5,537 bases of DNA from an uncultured Nitrospirota bacterium. Lineage in GTDB: Bacteria; Nitrospinota; Nitrospinia; SZUA-224. The notes under the pieces were generated by a model. It had not been told where the DNA came from. It saw only the letters and a program-made list of their open reading frames with translations, and made no database searches. The stretch spans positions 1 to 5,537 of the forward strand of contig CAJVYE010000091.1 in assembly GCA_913009285.1 (NCBI GenBank), written 5' to 3'. The position numbers and the translations under genes are program-made. Below are positions 1-5,480 of this stretch, in pieces (the stretch's first letter is position 1; every line of letters begins with the position of its first letter).

Positions 1-1
1 T

Positions 2-358
2 ACTATAGAGAAGAGGCCTCAGGGACATGGATATACGGTTTTGGAAGTGGAAAGGACCAATCCTTATTTTGCTATTGGGACCAGGGTGAAGGGACATGAG
101 TTTCATTATTCCCGTCTCTCCTCTTTGAAGGAGGATAATACCTACTTTGCTTTTAGGATGGAGCGGGGAAAGGGTTTGTACGGAAAAAAGGATGGTTTAT
201 GTTATAAAAATGTCCTTGCAACCTATACTCATATTCACGCAATAGGAAATGGCAAATGGGCAGATGGGGTTATAGAATGTGCAATGGGCTATACCTATAA
301 AAGGTCTGATGTCATAGGTTTAAATGGTAAAAAAGCAAGTTGCTTTTCTCTGGGATGA
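2..358 (+). CDS. dsrN: DsrN-like sirohaem amidase (CobB/CbiA family), C-terminal part, 5' truncated by window edge
   Basis: The reading frame is open from base 2 to the TGA at 356-358 (118 codons), so the gene starts outside the window. A TTG at 41 is an internal Leu codon: the residues before it (RPQGHGYTVLE) are family-like. Visible family marks are GHEFHYSRL (bases 92-118), a DGL...NVLATY stretch and the THIH segment near base 227, where the C-terminal glutamine-amidotransferase domain of cobyrinate a,c-diamide synthases keeps its conserved His; the nucleophile Cys would lie upstream. Family knowledge: DsrN is the CobB/CbiA homologue that amidates sirohaem for dissimilatory sulfite reductase, in the cytoplasm. 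The assignment to DsrN rather than true CobB/CbiA rests on the neighbours (dsrC, dsrMK, dsrA), because the C-terminus alone does not separate the two. Its 3' end overlaps the next gene by 35 bp in another frame, suggesting translational coupling. Confidence 0.8.
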   Translation, partial: TIEKRPQGHGYTVLEVERTNPYFAIGTRVKGHEFHYSRLSSLKEDNTYFAFRMERGKGLYGKKDGLCYKNVLATYTHIHAIGNGKWADGVIECAMGYTYKRSDVIGLNGKKASCFSLG

Positions 359-1655
359 ATCATTTCTATGGGGACTTATGGCGTTAAGGGTATTGAAAAA
401 ACTCTCTTTACCCTTTGATATAGTCACAGCAACCCAGATAAAAGCTGGATGTTTAGTCAGATACAAGATGCTCTTTGTTCCCGGTGGATGGGCTATTGAT
501 AAAAGTCGAGCCCTGGGAGATGAAGGGAAGGAAGAGATACGGAGATTTATTAAAAAAGGGGGTAGTTATCTAGGTTTTTGTGGTGGAGCAGGTTTGGCTT
601 TGCAGGTGGAGGAAGGACTTTCTCTGGTGCCTGTAACTAGAAAACGTTTTGAGGAGAGAGTCCCAAACTTTAGTGGGAAGATAAGGATATACAGGGAAGA
701 GGGTGATCATCCTATATGGAAGGACGTTTCCGGGGATAGTGCTTTTCATGTATGGTGGCCAGGGCAGTTTTCGATCCTGGAGTCGAAAAAAATAAAGGTA
801 TTAGCATCTTATAGAGAACCAGAGTCAGATTTTTTTGTTGCTGACCTGAGGGTAAATGACATAACAGATTGGGGGCGATGGGAAAGGAGTTATGGGATCA
901 ATCTAAATCCCAAGAGGCTAAAAGGAGAACCTGCTATCCTGGAGGGAAGATATGGGAATGGGAAAGTGATACTGTCATATCTTCACCTGGAGACACCAGA
1001 CGATCAATCTGGTCATGTAGTCTTGAATAATCTCTGGCAACATCTGACTACCGAAGATAGAATTAAAAAATCGGTTAAGGGTTATACTCAAGATAGGCCC
1101 GTGGAGATTTTAAAAGGGCAATTAGCCTTGGGACCTCTTAGTCGGGTAAAGGAAATGGAGAGACAGGCATCTGAATTTATAGACTTTGGCCAGAGAAATT
1201 TTTTATGGTTCTGGCGCAATGCCTGGCTTCTGCAGTGGCGAAGGGGTATCAGAGGACTTGAATATAGCACGGTTTATATCCTTATCAGAGAGATCTCAGT
1301 ACTCCTTGAGTCTGCGCAAGATTGGTTCCATAAAGAACATTCGAATGGAAGGTGTGAGAAGAATTCCATAGAAGAGAGGATTAAGAGTCTGGAACAGAAG
1401 TATTTAACATTTTTGCAGAAGGCTAGAGAGCTCTTAATGGAAGAGCGTTATGCAATGAATTTTGGGTTAATAAGTTGGGAAGTTGCGGGCCATTCTCGAA
1501 TGCAAATACTTCGCAAGAAACTTTTTGGTGAAACAAGACATCATGCTGGGATGTTCAGGGAGCTTCTCGATCAGATAGATGCAGTACTTTTACCCATCCT
1601 GAGAAAGACTATGGGGTTACACCCGGTCACGTATTCTCAGTTTAATATCCAGTAA
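324..1655 (+). CDS. BPL_N / class I glutamine amidotransferase-like protein with unknown helical C-terminal half
   Basis: 443 aa. The N-terminal ~245 residues look like the BPL_N domain (biotin-protein-ligase N-terminal region, a class I amidotransferase-like flavodoxin fold). They show a VAFLWDES beta-strand opening, VPGGWA at 52-57, GFCGGAG at 84-90 with Cys86 in the GxCxG nucleophile-elbow position, and a GEPAILEGRYGNGKV...HLE segment at 201-223 with His221/Glu223 where a catalytic His/Glu pair could sit. No biotin ligase catalytic domain follows. Residues ~250-443 are predominantly helical and charged (Arg/Trp-rich at 290-310, EERIKSLEQKYLTFLQKARELL near 355) and match nothing I recognise. 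No signal peptide is seen. The ATG at 324 lies inside the dsrN end with a weak AGG (315-317) upstream, which fits coupled translation. The substrate is unknown. From position alone, a role beside DsrN in sirohaem modification or DsrAB maturation is an inference; it could instead be a non-enzymatic ligand-binding protein. Confidence 0.8.
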   Translation: MVKKQVAFLWDESFLWGLMALRVLKKLSLPFDIVTATQIKAGCLVRYKMLFVPGGWAIDKSRALGDEGKEEIRRFIKKGGSYLGFCGGAGLALQVEEGLSLVPVTRKRFEERVPNFSGKIRIYREEGDHPIWKDVSGDSAFHVWWPGQFSILESKKIKVLASYREPESDFFVADLRVNDITDWGRWERSYGINLNPKRLKGEPAILEGRYGNGKVILSYLHLETPDDQSGHVVLNNLWQHLTTEDRIKKSVKGYTQDRPVEILKGQLALGPLSRVKEMERQASEFIDFGQRNFLWFWRNAWLLQWRRGIRGLEYSTVYILIREISVLLESAQDWFHKEHSNGRCEKNSIEERIKSLEQKYLTFLQKARELLMEERYAMNFGLISWEVAGHSRMQILRKKLFGETRHHAGMFRELLDQIDAVLLPILRKTMGLHPVTYSQFNIQ

Positions 1656-1696
1656 GGGTAAGAGCTGGATCAATAACATAAGGAGGTGGTAATAGA

Positions 1697-1725
1697 TTTA
1701 CTAACAAAATTCAAGAAAGTATAAC
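1697..1725 (+). promoter_or_regulatory. Candidate sigma70-type promoter for dsrC
   Basis: TTTACT (1697-1702; 4/6 to TTGACA) and TATAAC (1720-1725; 5/6 to TATAAT) are separated by exactly 17 bp, in an AT-rich spacer about 110 bp before the dsrC start. A second hexamer, TATAAG (1727-1732), could serve as an alternative -10. No terminator is evident between the upstream gene and this point, so read-through from dsrN is also possible. This was found by eye only; such matches are common in AT-rich DNA. Confidence 0.35.
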
Positions 1726-1729
1726 TTAT

Positions 1730-1759
1730 AAGTTACTATCTAACAAGTTACTATCTAAA
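1730..1759 (+). repeat. Two tandem 15-bp direct repeats upstream of dsrC
   Basis: AAGTTACTATCTAAC (1730-1744) is followed immediately by AAGTTACTATCTAAA (1745-1759); 14 of 15 bases are identical. The pair begins at the 3' edge of the candidate -10 region, so it covers the likely transcription start and early leader of dsrC. It may be a tandem operator or a replication-slippage duplication; only two copies are present. Confidence 0.85.
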
Positions 1760-1815
1760 ACAAAAAGCCTTATTTAGTTGGCTAAGTTAGTTAAAAATGC
1801 CAATTGAATATTAAA

Positions 1816-1824
1816 AAGGAGGAG
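1816..1824 (+). promoter_or_regulatory. Strong ribosome binding site of dsrC
   Basis: AAGGAGGAG lies 8 bases before the ATG at 1833 and is close to a perfect anti-SD match. It is stronger than the sites before the neighbouring genes, in keeping with DsrC being needed in large amounts relative to its partner enzymes. Confidence 0.85.
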
Positions 1825-1832
1825 AATTTAAA

Positions 1833-2177
1833 ATGGGAGATGTTCTAGAAGTTGGTGAAAAAAAGGTTGACGTCGATGAGGATGGGTTTATACAGAAATG
1901 GGATGATTGGGATGAGGATGTGGCAAATGCACTTGCCAAGACAGAGGATGTAAATGAGCTGACAAAGGAGCACTGGGTGGTGGTCAATTATCTTCGCGAA
2001 TATTATACACAGTACAAGATCGCTCCTATGATCAGACTTGTTCTCAAAGAGACTGGTAAAAGATTGGGGCAGGATAAAGCAGTCTCCAATAAATATATTT
2101 ACGACCTCTTTCCTAGCGGTCCTGCAAAGGGGGCTTGTAAGGTAGCAGGTTTACCAAAACCAACAGGATGTGTCTAA
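1833..2177 (+). CDS. dsrC: DsrC, sulfur-carrier protein of dissimilatory sulfite reduction
   Basis: 114 aa, the usual size for DsrC/TusE/DsvC proteins. The flexible C-terminal arm ends in GACKVAGLPKPTGCV, with Cys102 and the penultimate Cys113 separated by ten residues. These are the two redox cysteines that define a true DsrC, as opposed to TusE/RspA types lacking one. Other family marks are DGFIQKWDDWDEDVA (18-32), the helix-turn-helix-like IAPMIRLVLKETGKRLG (63-79) and YIYDLFPSGPAKG (88-100). Family knowledge: DsrC docks onto DsrAB in the cytoplasm, takes up the sulfite-derived sulfur as a Cys-Cys trisulfide, and the trisulfide is reduced by the membrane complex through DsrK. Here dsrC sits directly before dsrMK, placing substrate carrier and reductase together. 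It has its own strong ribosome binding site and a possible promoter, and it is separated from dsrM by a 117-bp structured spacer, so its expression may be set apart from dsrMK. Confidence 0.97.
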   Translation: MGDVLEVGEKKVDVDEDGFIQKWDDWDEDVANALAKTEDVNELTKEHWVVVNYLREYYTQYKIAPMIRLVLKETGKRLGQDKAVSNKYIYDLFPSGPAKGACKVAGLPKPTGCV

Positions 2178-2194
2178 AGTTTCAGATAAATGGT

Positions 2195-2252
2195 GGCAGG
2201 TGCGTGGTGTATAGGAATTATAAATTTTTCCTATCACCGCACACCGGATGCC
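2195..2252 (+). promoter_or_regulatory. Long imperfect hairpin between dsrC and dsrM
   Basis: The left arm (2199-2217) pairs with the right arm (2228-2245). AUAGGAA/UUCCUAU forms a 7-bp apical stem around a 10-nt AU-rich loop; a one-base bulge is followed by GUGGUG with CACCGC (one G.U), then a C-A mismatch and GGUG/CACC. GGCA (2195-2198) and TGCC (2249-2252) can extend it past a 3-nt bulge. No run of T follows, so it is not a standard intrinsic terminator. It may be an mRNA 3'-end stabiliser, a processing site or an attenuator that uncouples abundant dsrC message from dsrMK; the function is inferred only from position. Confidence 0.6.
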
Positions 2253-2263
2253 TAAATATTTAG
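2252..2263. repeat. Perfect 12-bp palindrome upstream of dsrM
   Basis: CTAAATATTTAG is its own reverse complement. It lies 31 bp before the dsrM ATG and directly after the large hairpin, sharing one base with it. It is a candidate dyad operator, but an AT-rich palindrome of this size can occur by chance. Confidence 0.45.
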
Positions 2264-2294
2264 TATTTGGTGATCGTAGCTAAGGGAGATAGAG

Positions 2295-2993
2295 ATGAAC
2301 ATTATTGCATATATAGCCGTTGTTATCTTTATAGTTGGTTTTATCTGTAAAGTCCGGGTATGGACTAAGGTCCCGGCACCATTAAAGATAGTGACTACCC
2401 CTGCACCCATAACATACCCTGGGGTTATATTGAGGATGGCGAGTGAAGTGTTTTTATTTAGAAGCCTATTTAGAGGGAACAAGTTATTATGGTTAGGGGG
2501 GTGGATTTTTCACATATCCTTGCTTTTTATTGTGTTACGCCACCTAAGATACTTCTTTTACCCTGTTCCTGCCTGGATAATGAGCTTACAGACAATAGGT
2601 ATATATGCGGGATATATTATATTATTACCGTTAATATACCTTCTACTCAGAAGATGGACAGTAGAAATTAATAGCTATATCTCCAACGCTATGGATTATT
2701 TCACTCTCTTTCTCATCATAGGAATAGCCTTCACAGGGATACTTATGAAGCAATATATCAGGGTTGACCTGGTAGATGTAAAGGCCTTTATGTTGGGTCT
2801 ATTAACATTACACCCGACCATTAGTCCTGGTGACATATTATTTTTAGTACACTTTTTATTGGTTTTGTTTTTAATTTTATATTTCCCGTTCAGTAAGCTT
2901 ATGCATGCAGGTGGAATATTTTTTAGCCCAACAAGAAACCAGAGGGATAATGCAAGGGAAATAAGGCATATAACTCCGTGGAGTAATATCTAA
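2295..2993 (+). CDS. dsrM: DsrM, membrane cytochrome b subunit of the Dsr electron-transfer complex
   Basis: 232 aa, NarI-like (nitrate reductase gamma subunit) cytochrome b. About five hydrophobic segments are visible: residues 3-19, 66-84, 95-118, 133-151 and 181-200. Candidate haem b ligands are His73 and His83 in the second segment (WIFHISLLFIVLRHLRYF), His186 (FLVHFLL) and His204 (KLMHAGG), a set compatible with two haems. The short Arg/Lys-rich tail would face the cytoplasm. Family knowledge: DsrM oxidises menaquinol in the cytoplasmic membrane and passes electrons to DsrK. The start ATG has GGGAGAT 5-11 bases upstream. dsrK begins only 21 bp after the stop, so the two are certainly cotranscribed. 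The assignment to DsrM rather than another NarI homologue rests on the adjacent dsrK, dsrC and dsrA. Confidence 0.92.
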   Translation: MNIIAYIAVVIFIVGFICKVRVWTKVPAPLKIVTTPAPITYPGVILRMASEVFLFRSLFRGNKLLWLGGWIFHISLLFIVLRHLRYFFYPVPAWIMSLQTIGIYAGYIILLPLIYLLLRRWTVEINSYISNAMDYFTLFLIIGIAFTGILMKQYIRVDLVDVKAFMLGLLTLHPTISPGDILFLVHFLLVLFLILYFPFSKLMHAGGIFFSPTRNQRDNAREIRHITPWSNI

Positions 2994-3014
2994 AATCTTT
3001 AAAATGGAGAGATA

Positions 3015-4499
3015 ATGGTGAGTGAGAAGATTGAGGCTCCTATTCTAACAGGAAGTATTACTGTACCAAAGATAAAAGAGAACGCATCTATAGATCAGAA
3101 GTGTCATCATGCAGCAGAAAAGCATATGGAAAAATTAGGATTTCCTGGTGTGAAGCCTGTTGACTGGAAGGAGAAGGCACTCAAGAAGATGAAAGAGCTT
3201 TTAAAGAAATACCGTTCTCTTAAGGTCTATCTGGATACATGTGTAAGATGCGGTTCTTGTGCTGATAAGTGTCACTATTTTCTGGGTACAGGTGATCCCA
3301 AGAATATGCCTGTTGCAAGGCAAGAGCTGTTTAGAAAGATCTACAAAAGATATTTTACAGTCGAGGGTAAGGTATTAGGGGGATTGACCAATGCAGAGGA
3401 TCTAACAGAAGAGGTTTTAGAAGAGTGGTACACATATTTTCATCAGTGTTCTCAATGCAGACGTTGTTCGGTCTTTTGTCCATATGGCATAGATACTGCC
3501 GAGATATCAATGGCTGCAAGGGAGATAATGGATTCTATTGGTGTTGGACAGAAGTATTGCAATGAAGTGCTTGGAAAGGTTTATGATTTAGGAAACAATC
3601 TTGGGATGCCCGGGCCAGCGCTCAGGAATACCCTTGATTTTTTTGAAGAGGATATCCAAGAGACAACAGGGGTTGATGTAAAACTTCCACTGGATGTAGT
3701 GGGTGCTGAGGTTCTTCTGGTTAGCCCATCTGCTGACTTTTTCTCCGCACCTCATGTTGACTCATTGGTTGGTTATGCCAAGATATTTCATAAGGCTGGT
3801 ATAAGTTGGACACTTAGCTCGTATGCCTCTGAGTTTGCCAACTTTGGTATGTTTATAGGCAGCTATGCTGTCATGAAGAAGGTCGCGACAAGGATACTGG
3901 ATGAGGCAAGAAGACTTAAGGTAAAAAGGCTTATAGTTGGCGAATGTGGTCATGCGTGGAGGGTTGGCTATAGTTTCTGGAATACATTGATTGGCCCACT
4001 TGATTTTTTAGATCCAAAGTATCCTATCCCACAACATATCTGTGAATTTTCACTTGATCTGGTAAATAGTGGCGCTGTCAAATTTGACAAGTCTGCAAAC
4101 GATGAATTTACGGTTACATATCACGATTCCTGTAATGTGGCAAGGGCAACCAGAATGGGTGATAAGCCAGGAGGACAGTTTGAGATTCCAAGGGCCTTGA
4201 TTAGGGCATGTTGTAATAAATTTGTTGACATGCCAGATGATGTTAACAGAGAGAAGACCTTCTGCTGTGGAGGAGGTGGCGGCTTGCTGACAGAGGAGAT
4301 CATGGACCTACGCGTAAAAGGAACGCAACCAAAGGCTCAGGCGCTTAAGGATCTAATGGAGAGCCATCAGGTAAACCTCATGGTCATGATCTGTGCCATA
4401 TGTAAGGCGCATTTTAGCCACGTATTACCTCACTATGGGATACCAATGGAGACAGTTGGAGGGGTTCATCAGCTTATTAATAATGCAATAGTCCTTTAA
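3015..4499 (+). CDS. dsrK: DsrK, HdrD-like Fe-S subunit with CCG domain
   Basis: 494 aa. Two classical [4Fe-4S] motifs of the CxxCxxCxxxC type lie at Cys76/79/82/86 (CVRCGSCADKC) and Cys145/148/151/155 (CSQCRRCSVFCP). The C-terminal half holds the CCG cysteine-rich region: Cys311 (GECGHAW), Cys373 (YHDSCNVAR), Cys417-418 (FCCGGGGG) and Cys460/Cys463 (CAIC). This is the pattern of the heterodisulfide-reductase HdrB/HdrD family that binds a non-cubane Fe-S centre. Family knowledge: DsrK is the cytoplasm-facing catalytic subunit that takes electrons from DsrM and is proposed to reduce the DsrC trisulfide. No signal peptide or membrane segment is seen, in keeping with attachment through DsrM. The ATG at 3015 follows GGAGA (3006-3010); a GTG at 3018 is a less likely start. 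A further Cys-Cys pair at 399-400 is not part of the motifs I recognise. Confidence 0.96.
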   Translation: MVSEKIEAPILTGSITVPKIKENASIDQKCHHAAEKHMEKLGFPGVKPVDWKEKALKKMKELLKKYRSLKVYLDTCVRCGSCADKCHYFLGTGDPKNMPVARQELFRKIYKRYFTVEGKVLGGLTNAEDLTEEVLEEWYTYFHQCSQCRRCSVFCPYGIDTAEISMAAREIMDSIGVGQKYCNEVLGKVYDLGNNLGMPGPALRNTLDFFEEDIQETTGVDVKLPLDVVGAEVLLVSPSADFFSAPHVDSLVGYAKIFHKAGISWTLSSYASEFANFGMFIGSYAVMKKVATRILDEARRLKVKRLIVGECGHAWRVGYSFWNTLIGPLDFLDPKYPIPQHICEFSLDLVNSGAVKFDKSANDEFTVTYHDSCNVARATRMGDKPGGQFEIPRALIRACCNKFVDMPDDVNREKTFCCGGGGGLLTEEIMDLRVKGTQPKAQALKDLMESHQVNLMVMICAICKAHFSHVLPHYGIPMETVGGVHQLINNAIVL

Positions 4500-4502
4500 G
4501 TG

Positions 4503-4508
4503 AAGGAG
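4503..4508 (+). promoter_or_regulatory. Ribosome binding site that fixes the start of the dsrJ-like gene
   Basis: AAGGAG lies 6 bases before the ATG at 4515. A GTG at 4500 directly abuts the dsrK stop codon and would put this site inside the coding sequence, so the ATG is the better start. Confidence 0.75.
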
Positions 4509-4514
4509 ACGAAT

Positions 4515-4820
4515 ATGAGAAGGTTGCGAGTTAGAAGTTCCGGGATGCAAGCTTTTATATTGCTCTGTGTGATAGTCCTAATAATGCCAGGTTGTGTAAG
4601 GGGAAATGTAGAAAAACCTGAACTAAATGGGAAAGGACCTTTAGCAATAAAGATGGAGGAAGGCATCCCCGCACCGGAATCCCATATCCCTGCTGACCTG
4701 TGGAGAAAAAATCATATGGTTGGCTTGGATAGCAAGGAAGAGTGTATGGGGTGTCACAATCCAGAGACATCTTGTAATAATTGTCATAAGTATGTTGGTG
4801 TAAAGTTGGTTGAGGGCTAG
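4515..4820 (+). CDS. dsrJ: Diheme DsrJ-like membrane-anchored cytochrome c
   Basis: 101 aa from ATG 4515 (106 aa if GTG 4500 is used). The N-terminus is a basic start (MRRLRVR) followed by a hydrophobic stretch (residues 12-26) and Cys27: a signal anchor, or a non-canonical lipobox (MPGC). The export signal puts the rest in the periplasm. Two c-type haem sites follow: CMGCH (77-81) and CNNCH (87-91). The segment HIPADLWRKNHM (57-68) offers His57, His67 and Met68 as distal ligands. Position after dsrK and the CxxCHxYVxV context resemble DsrJ, the periplasmic triheme cytochrome of DsrMKJOP. The third CxxCH expected right after this context is missing: the protein ends ten residues after His91 (KYVGVKLVEG) at a TAG. 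The downstream 170 bp has no haem motif in any forward frame, so a recent frameshift is not evident. Alternatives are a lineage-specific short DsrJ or an unrelated small cytochrome. The symbol is tentative. Confidence 0.65.
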   Translation: MRRLRVRSSGMQAFILLCVIVLIMPGCVRGNVEKPELNGKGPLAIKMEEGIPAPESHIPADLWRKNHMVGLDSKEECMGCHNPETSCNNCHKYVGVKLVEG

Positions 4821-4902
4821 GATATAATCAAAAGACTCTTAATGTTTTGGGGTGAACCCTATAAGGGAAGGGGGTGATGAAGGGAAAAAGGGGAAGACCT
4901 AA

Positions 4903-4931
4903 TTGACCTGACCCTTCAAACTAACTGATAT
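4903..4931 (+). promoter_or_regulatory. Possible promoter before dsrA (weak)
   Basis: TTGACC (4903-4908; 5/6 to the -35 consensus) is 17 bp before TGATAT (4926-4931; only 3/6 to the -10 consensus). The rest of the 172-bp spacer holds a purine-rich stretch (4864-4898), a 6-bp stem AATCCC/GGGATT (4946-4951 with 4968-4973, 16-nt loop) just before the ribosome binding site AAAGGAG (4978-4984), and no credible gene. Separate initiation of dsrAB is plausible, but the -10 match is poor. Confidence 0.25.
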
Positions 4932-4992
4932 ATGCTTTTAACTCAAATCCCGGTTTACTTGATAGCAGGGATTGACGAAAGGAGATTTTATA

Positions 4993-5480
4993 ATGGCTGA
5001 CGAAAAGGAGAGCAAGACTCCTCTTTTAGATGAATTAGAAAAGGGCCGATGGCCTAGTTTTGTAACAGATTTGAAGAAGATGGCTGAAAGGAAACCAATG
5101 GTTAAAGACCTATTAGGCCAGCTTGAGCTTTCTTATAAAGAAAAAAAGGGACATTGGAAGCATGGTGGTCTGGTAGGTGTTAGAGGATATGGTGGTGGTG
5201 TTATAGGAAGGTATTCAGATTCGCCGGAACAATTCCCGAATGTAAAGATGTTTCATACTACCCGTGTTAATCAACCCTCTGGATGGTTTTATACTACAAA
5301 GGCCTTAAGAGAGTTATGTGATATTTGGGACAAATATGGTTCTGGTCTAACCAATGTGCATGGATCCACTGGAGATTTTGTATTATTAGGATCCAATACA
5401 GATGTATTAGAATCTATTTTTACTGATTTGACAAAGGCAGGATGGGATCTTGGGGGATCAGGATCTGATGTAAGAACACC
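4993..5480 (+). CDS. dsrA: DsrA, dissimilatory sulfite reductase alpha subunit, N-terminal part (3' cut by adapter)
   Basis: Starts at ATG 4993 with AAAGGAG (4978-4984) 8 bases upstream, and stays open to the end of native sequence, giving 162 full codons plus two bases of the next. DsrA is normally a little over 400 aa, so well over half is missing, including the Cys motifs for the sirohaem-coupled [4Fe-4S] cluster and the ferredoxin domain. The visible part is strongly DsrA-like: [13 protein letters not shown] (12-24), [20 protein letters not shown] (53-72), [18 protein letters not shown] (91-108), [14 protein letters not shown] (120-133) and [12 protein letters not shown] (151-162). This is the N-terminal nitrite/sulfite-reductase half-domain, which supplies basic residues around the sirohaem site. 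Family knowledge: DsrA2B2 reduces sulfite in the cytoplasm and hands the sulfur to DsrC; dsrB would be expected next. Any translation past residue 163 is adapter and must not be used. Confidence 0.96.

Noticed and set aside
41..358. Independent 105-aa gene starting at TTG 41
   Set aside because: The frame is open to base 2, and the upstream residues (RPQGHGYTV) fit the CobB/CbiA family, so it is the tail of a truncated gene.
1088..1371. Small reading frames on both strands inside the BPL_N gene
   Set aside because: They are shadows of the 443-aa coding sequence, without family features.
2489..2671. 60-aa forward frame inside dsrM
   Set aside because: It lies wholly within the well-supported DsrM membrane protein in another frame; it is a shadow.
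4500..4514. GTG start at 4500 for the dsrJ-like gene
   Set aside because: It abuts the dsrK stop and would place the clear AAGGAG ribosome site inside the coding region; ATG 4515 has correct spacing.
4823..4828. Perfect TATAAT hexamer as a promoter
   Set aside because: No acceptable -35 element lies 16-18 bp upstream; the nearest TTGGTT and TTGAGG are much too close.
4877..4906. Nine-codon mini reading frame after a GGGGGTG purine block
   Set aside because: The purine-rich context makes a chance ribosome-site match likely and the peptide is nondescript; there is no support for translation.
4821..4992. Third haem site of DsrJ displaced by a frameshift
   Set aside because: No CxxCH-encoding pattern occurs in any forward frame of this gap.
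1..5480. tRNA, rRNA, CRISPR array, insertion sequence or integrase
   Set aside because: No cloverleaf, conserved rRNA block, regularly spaced repeats, transposase-like frame or terminal inverted repeats were seen.
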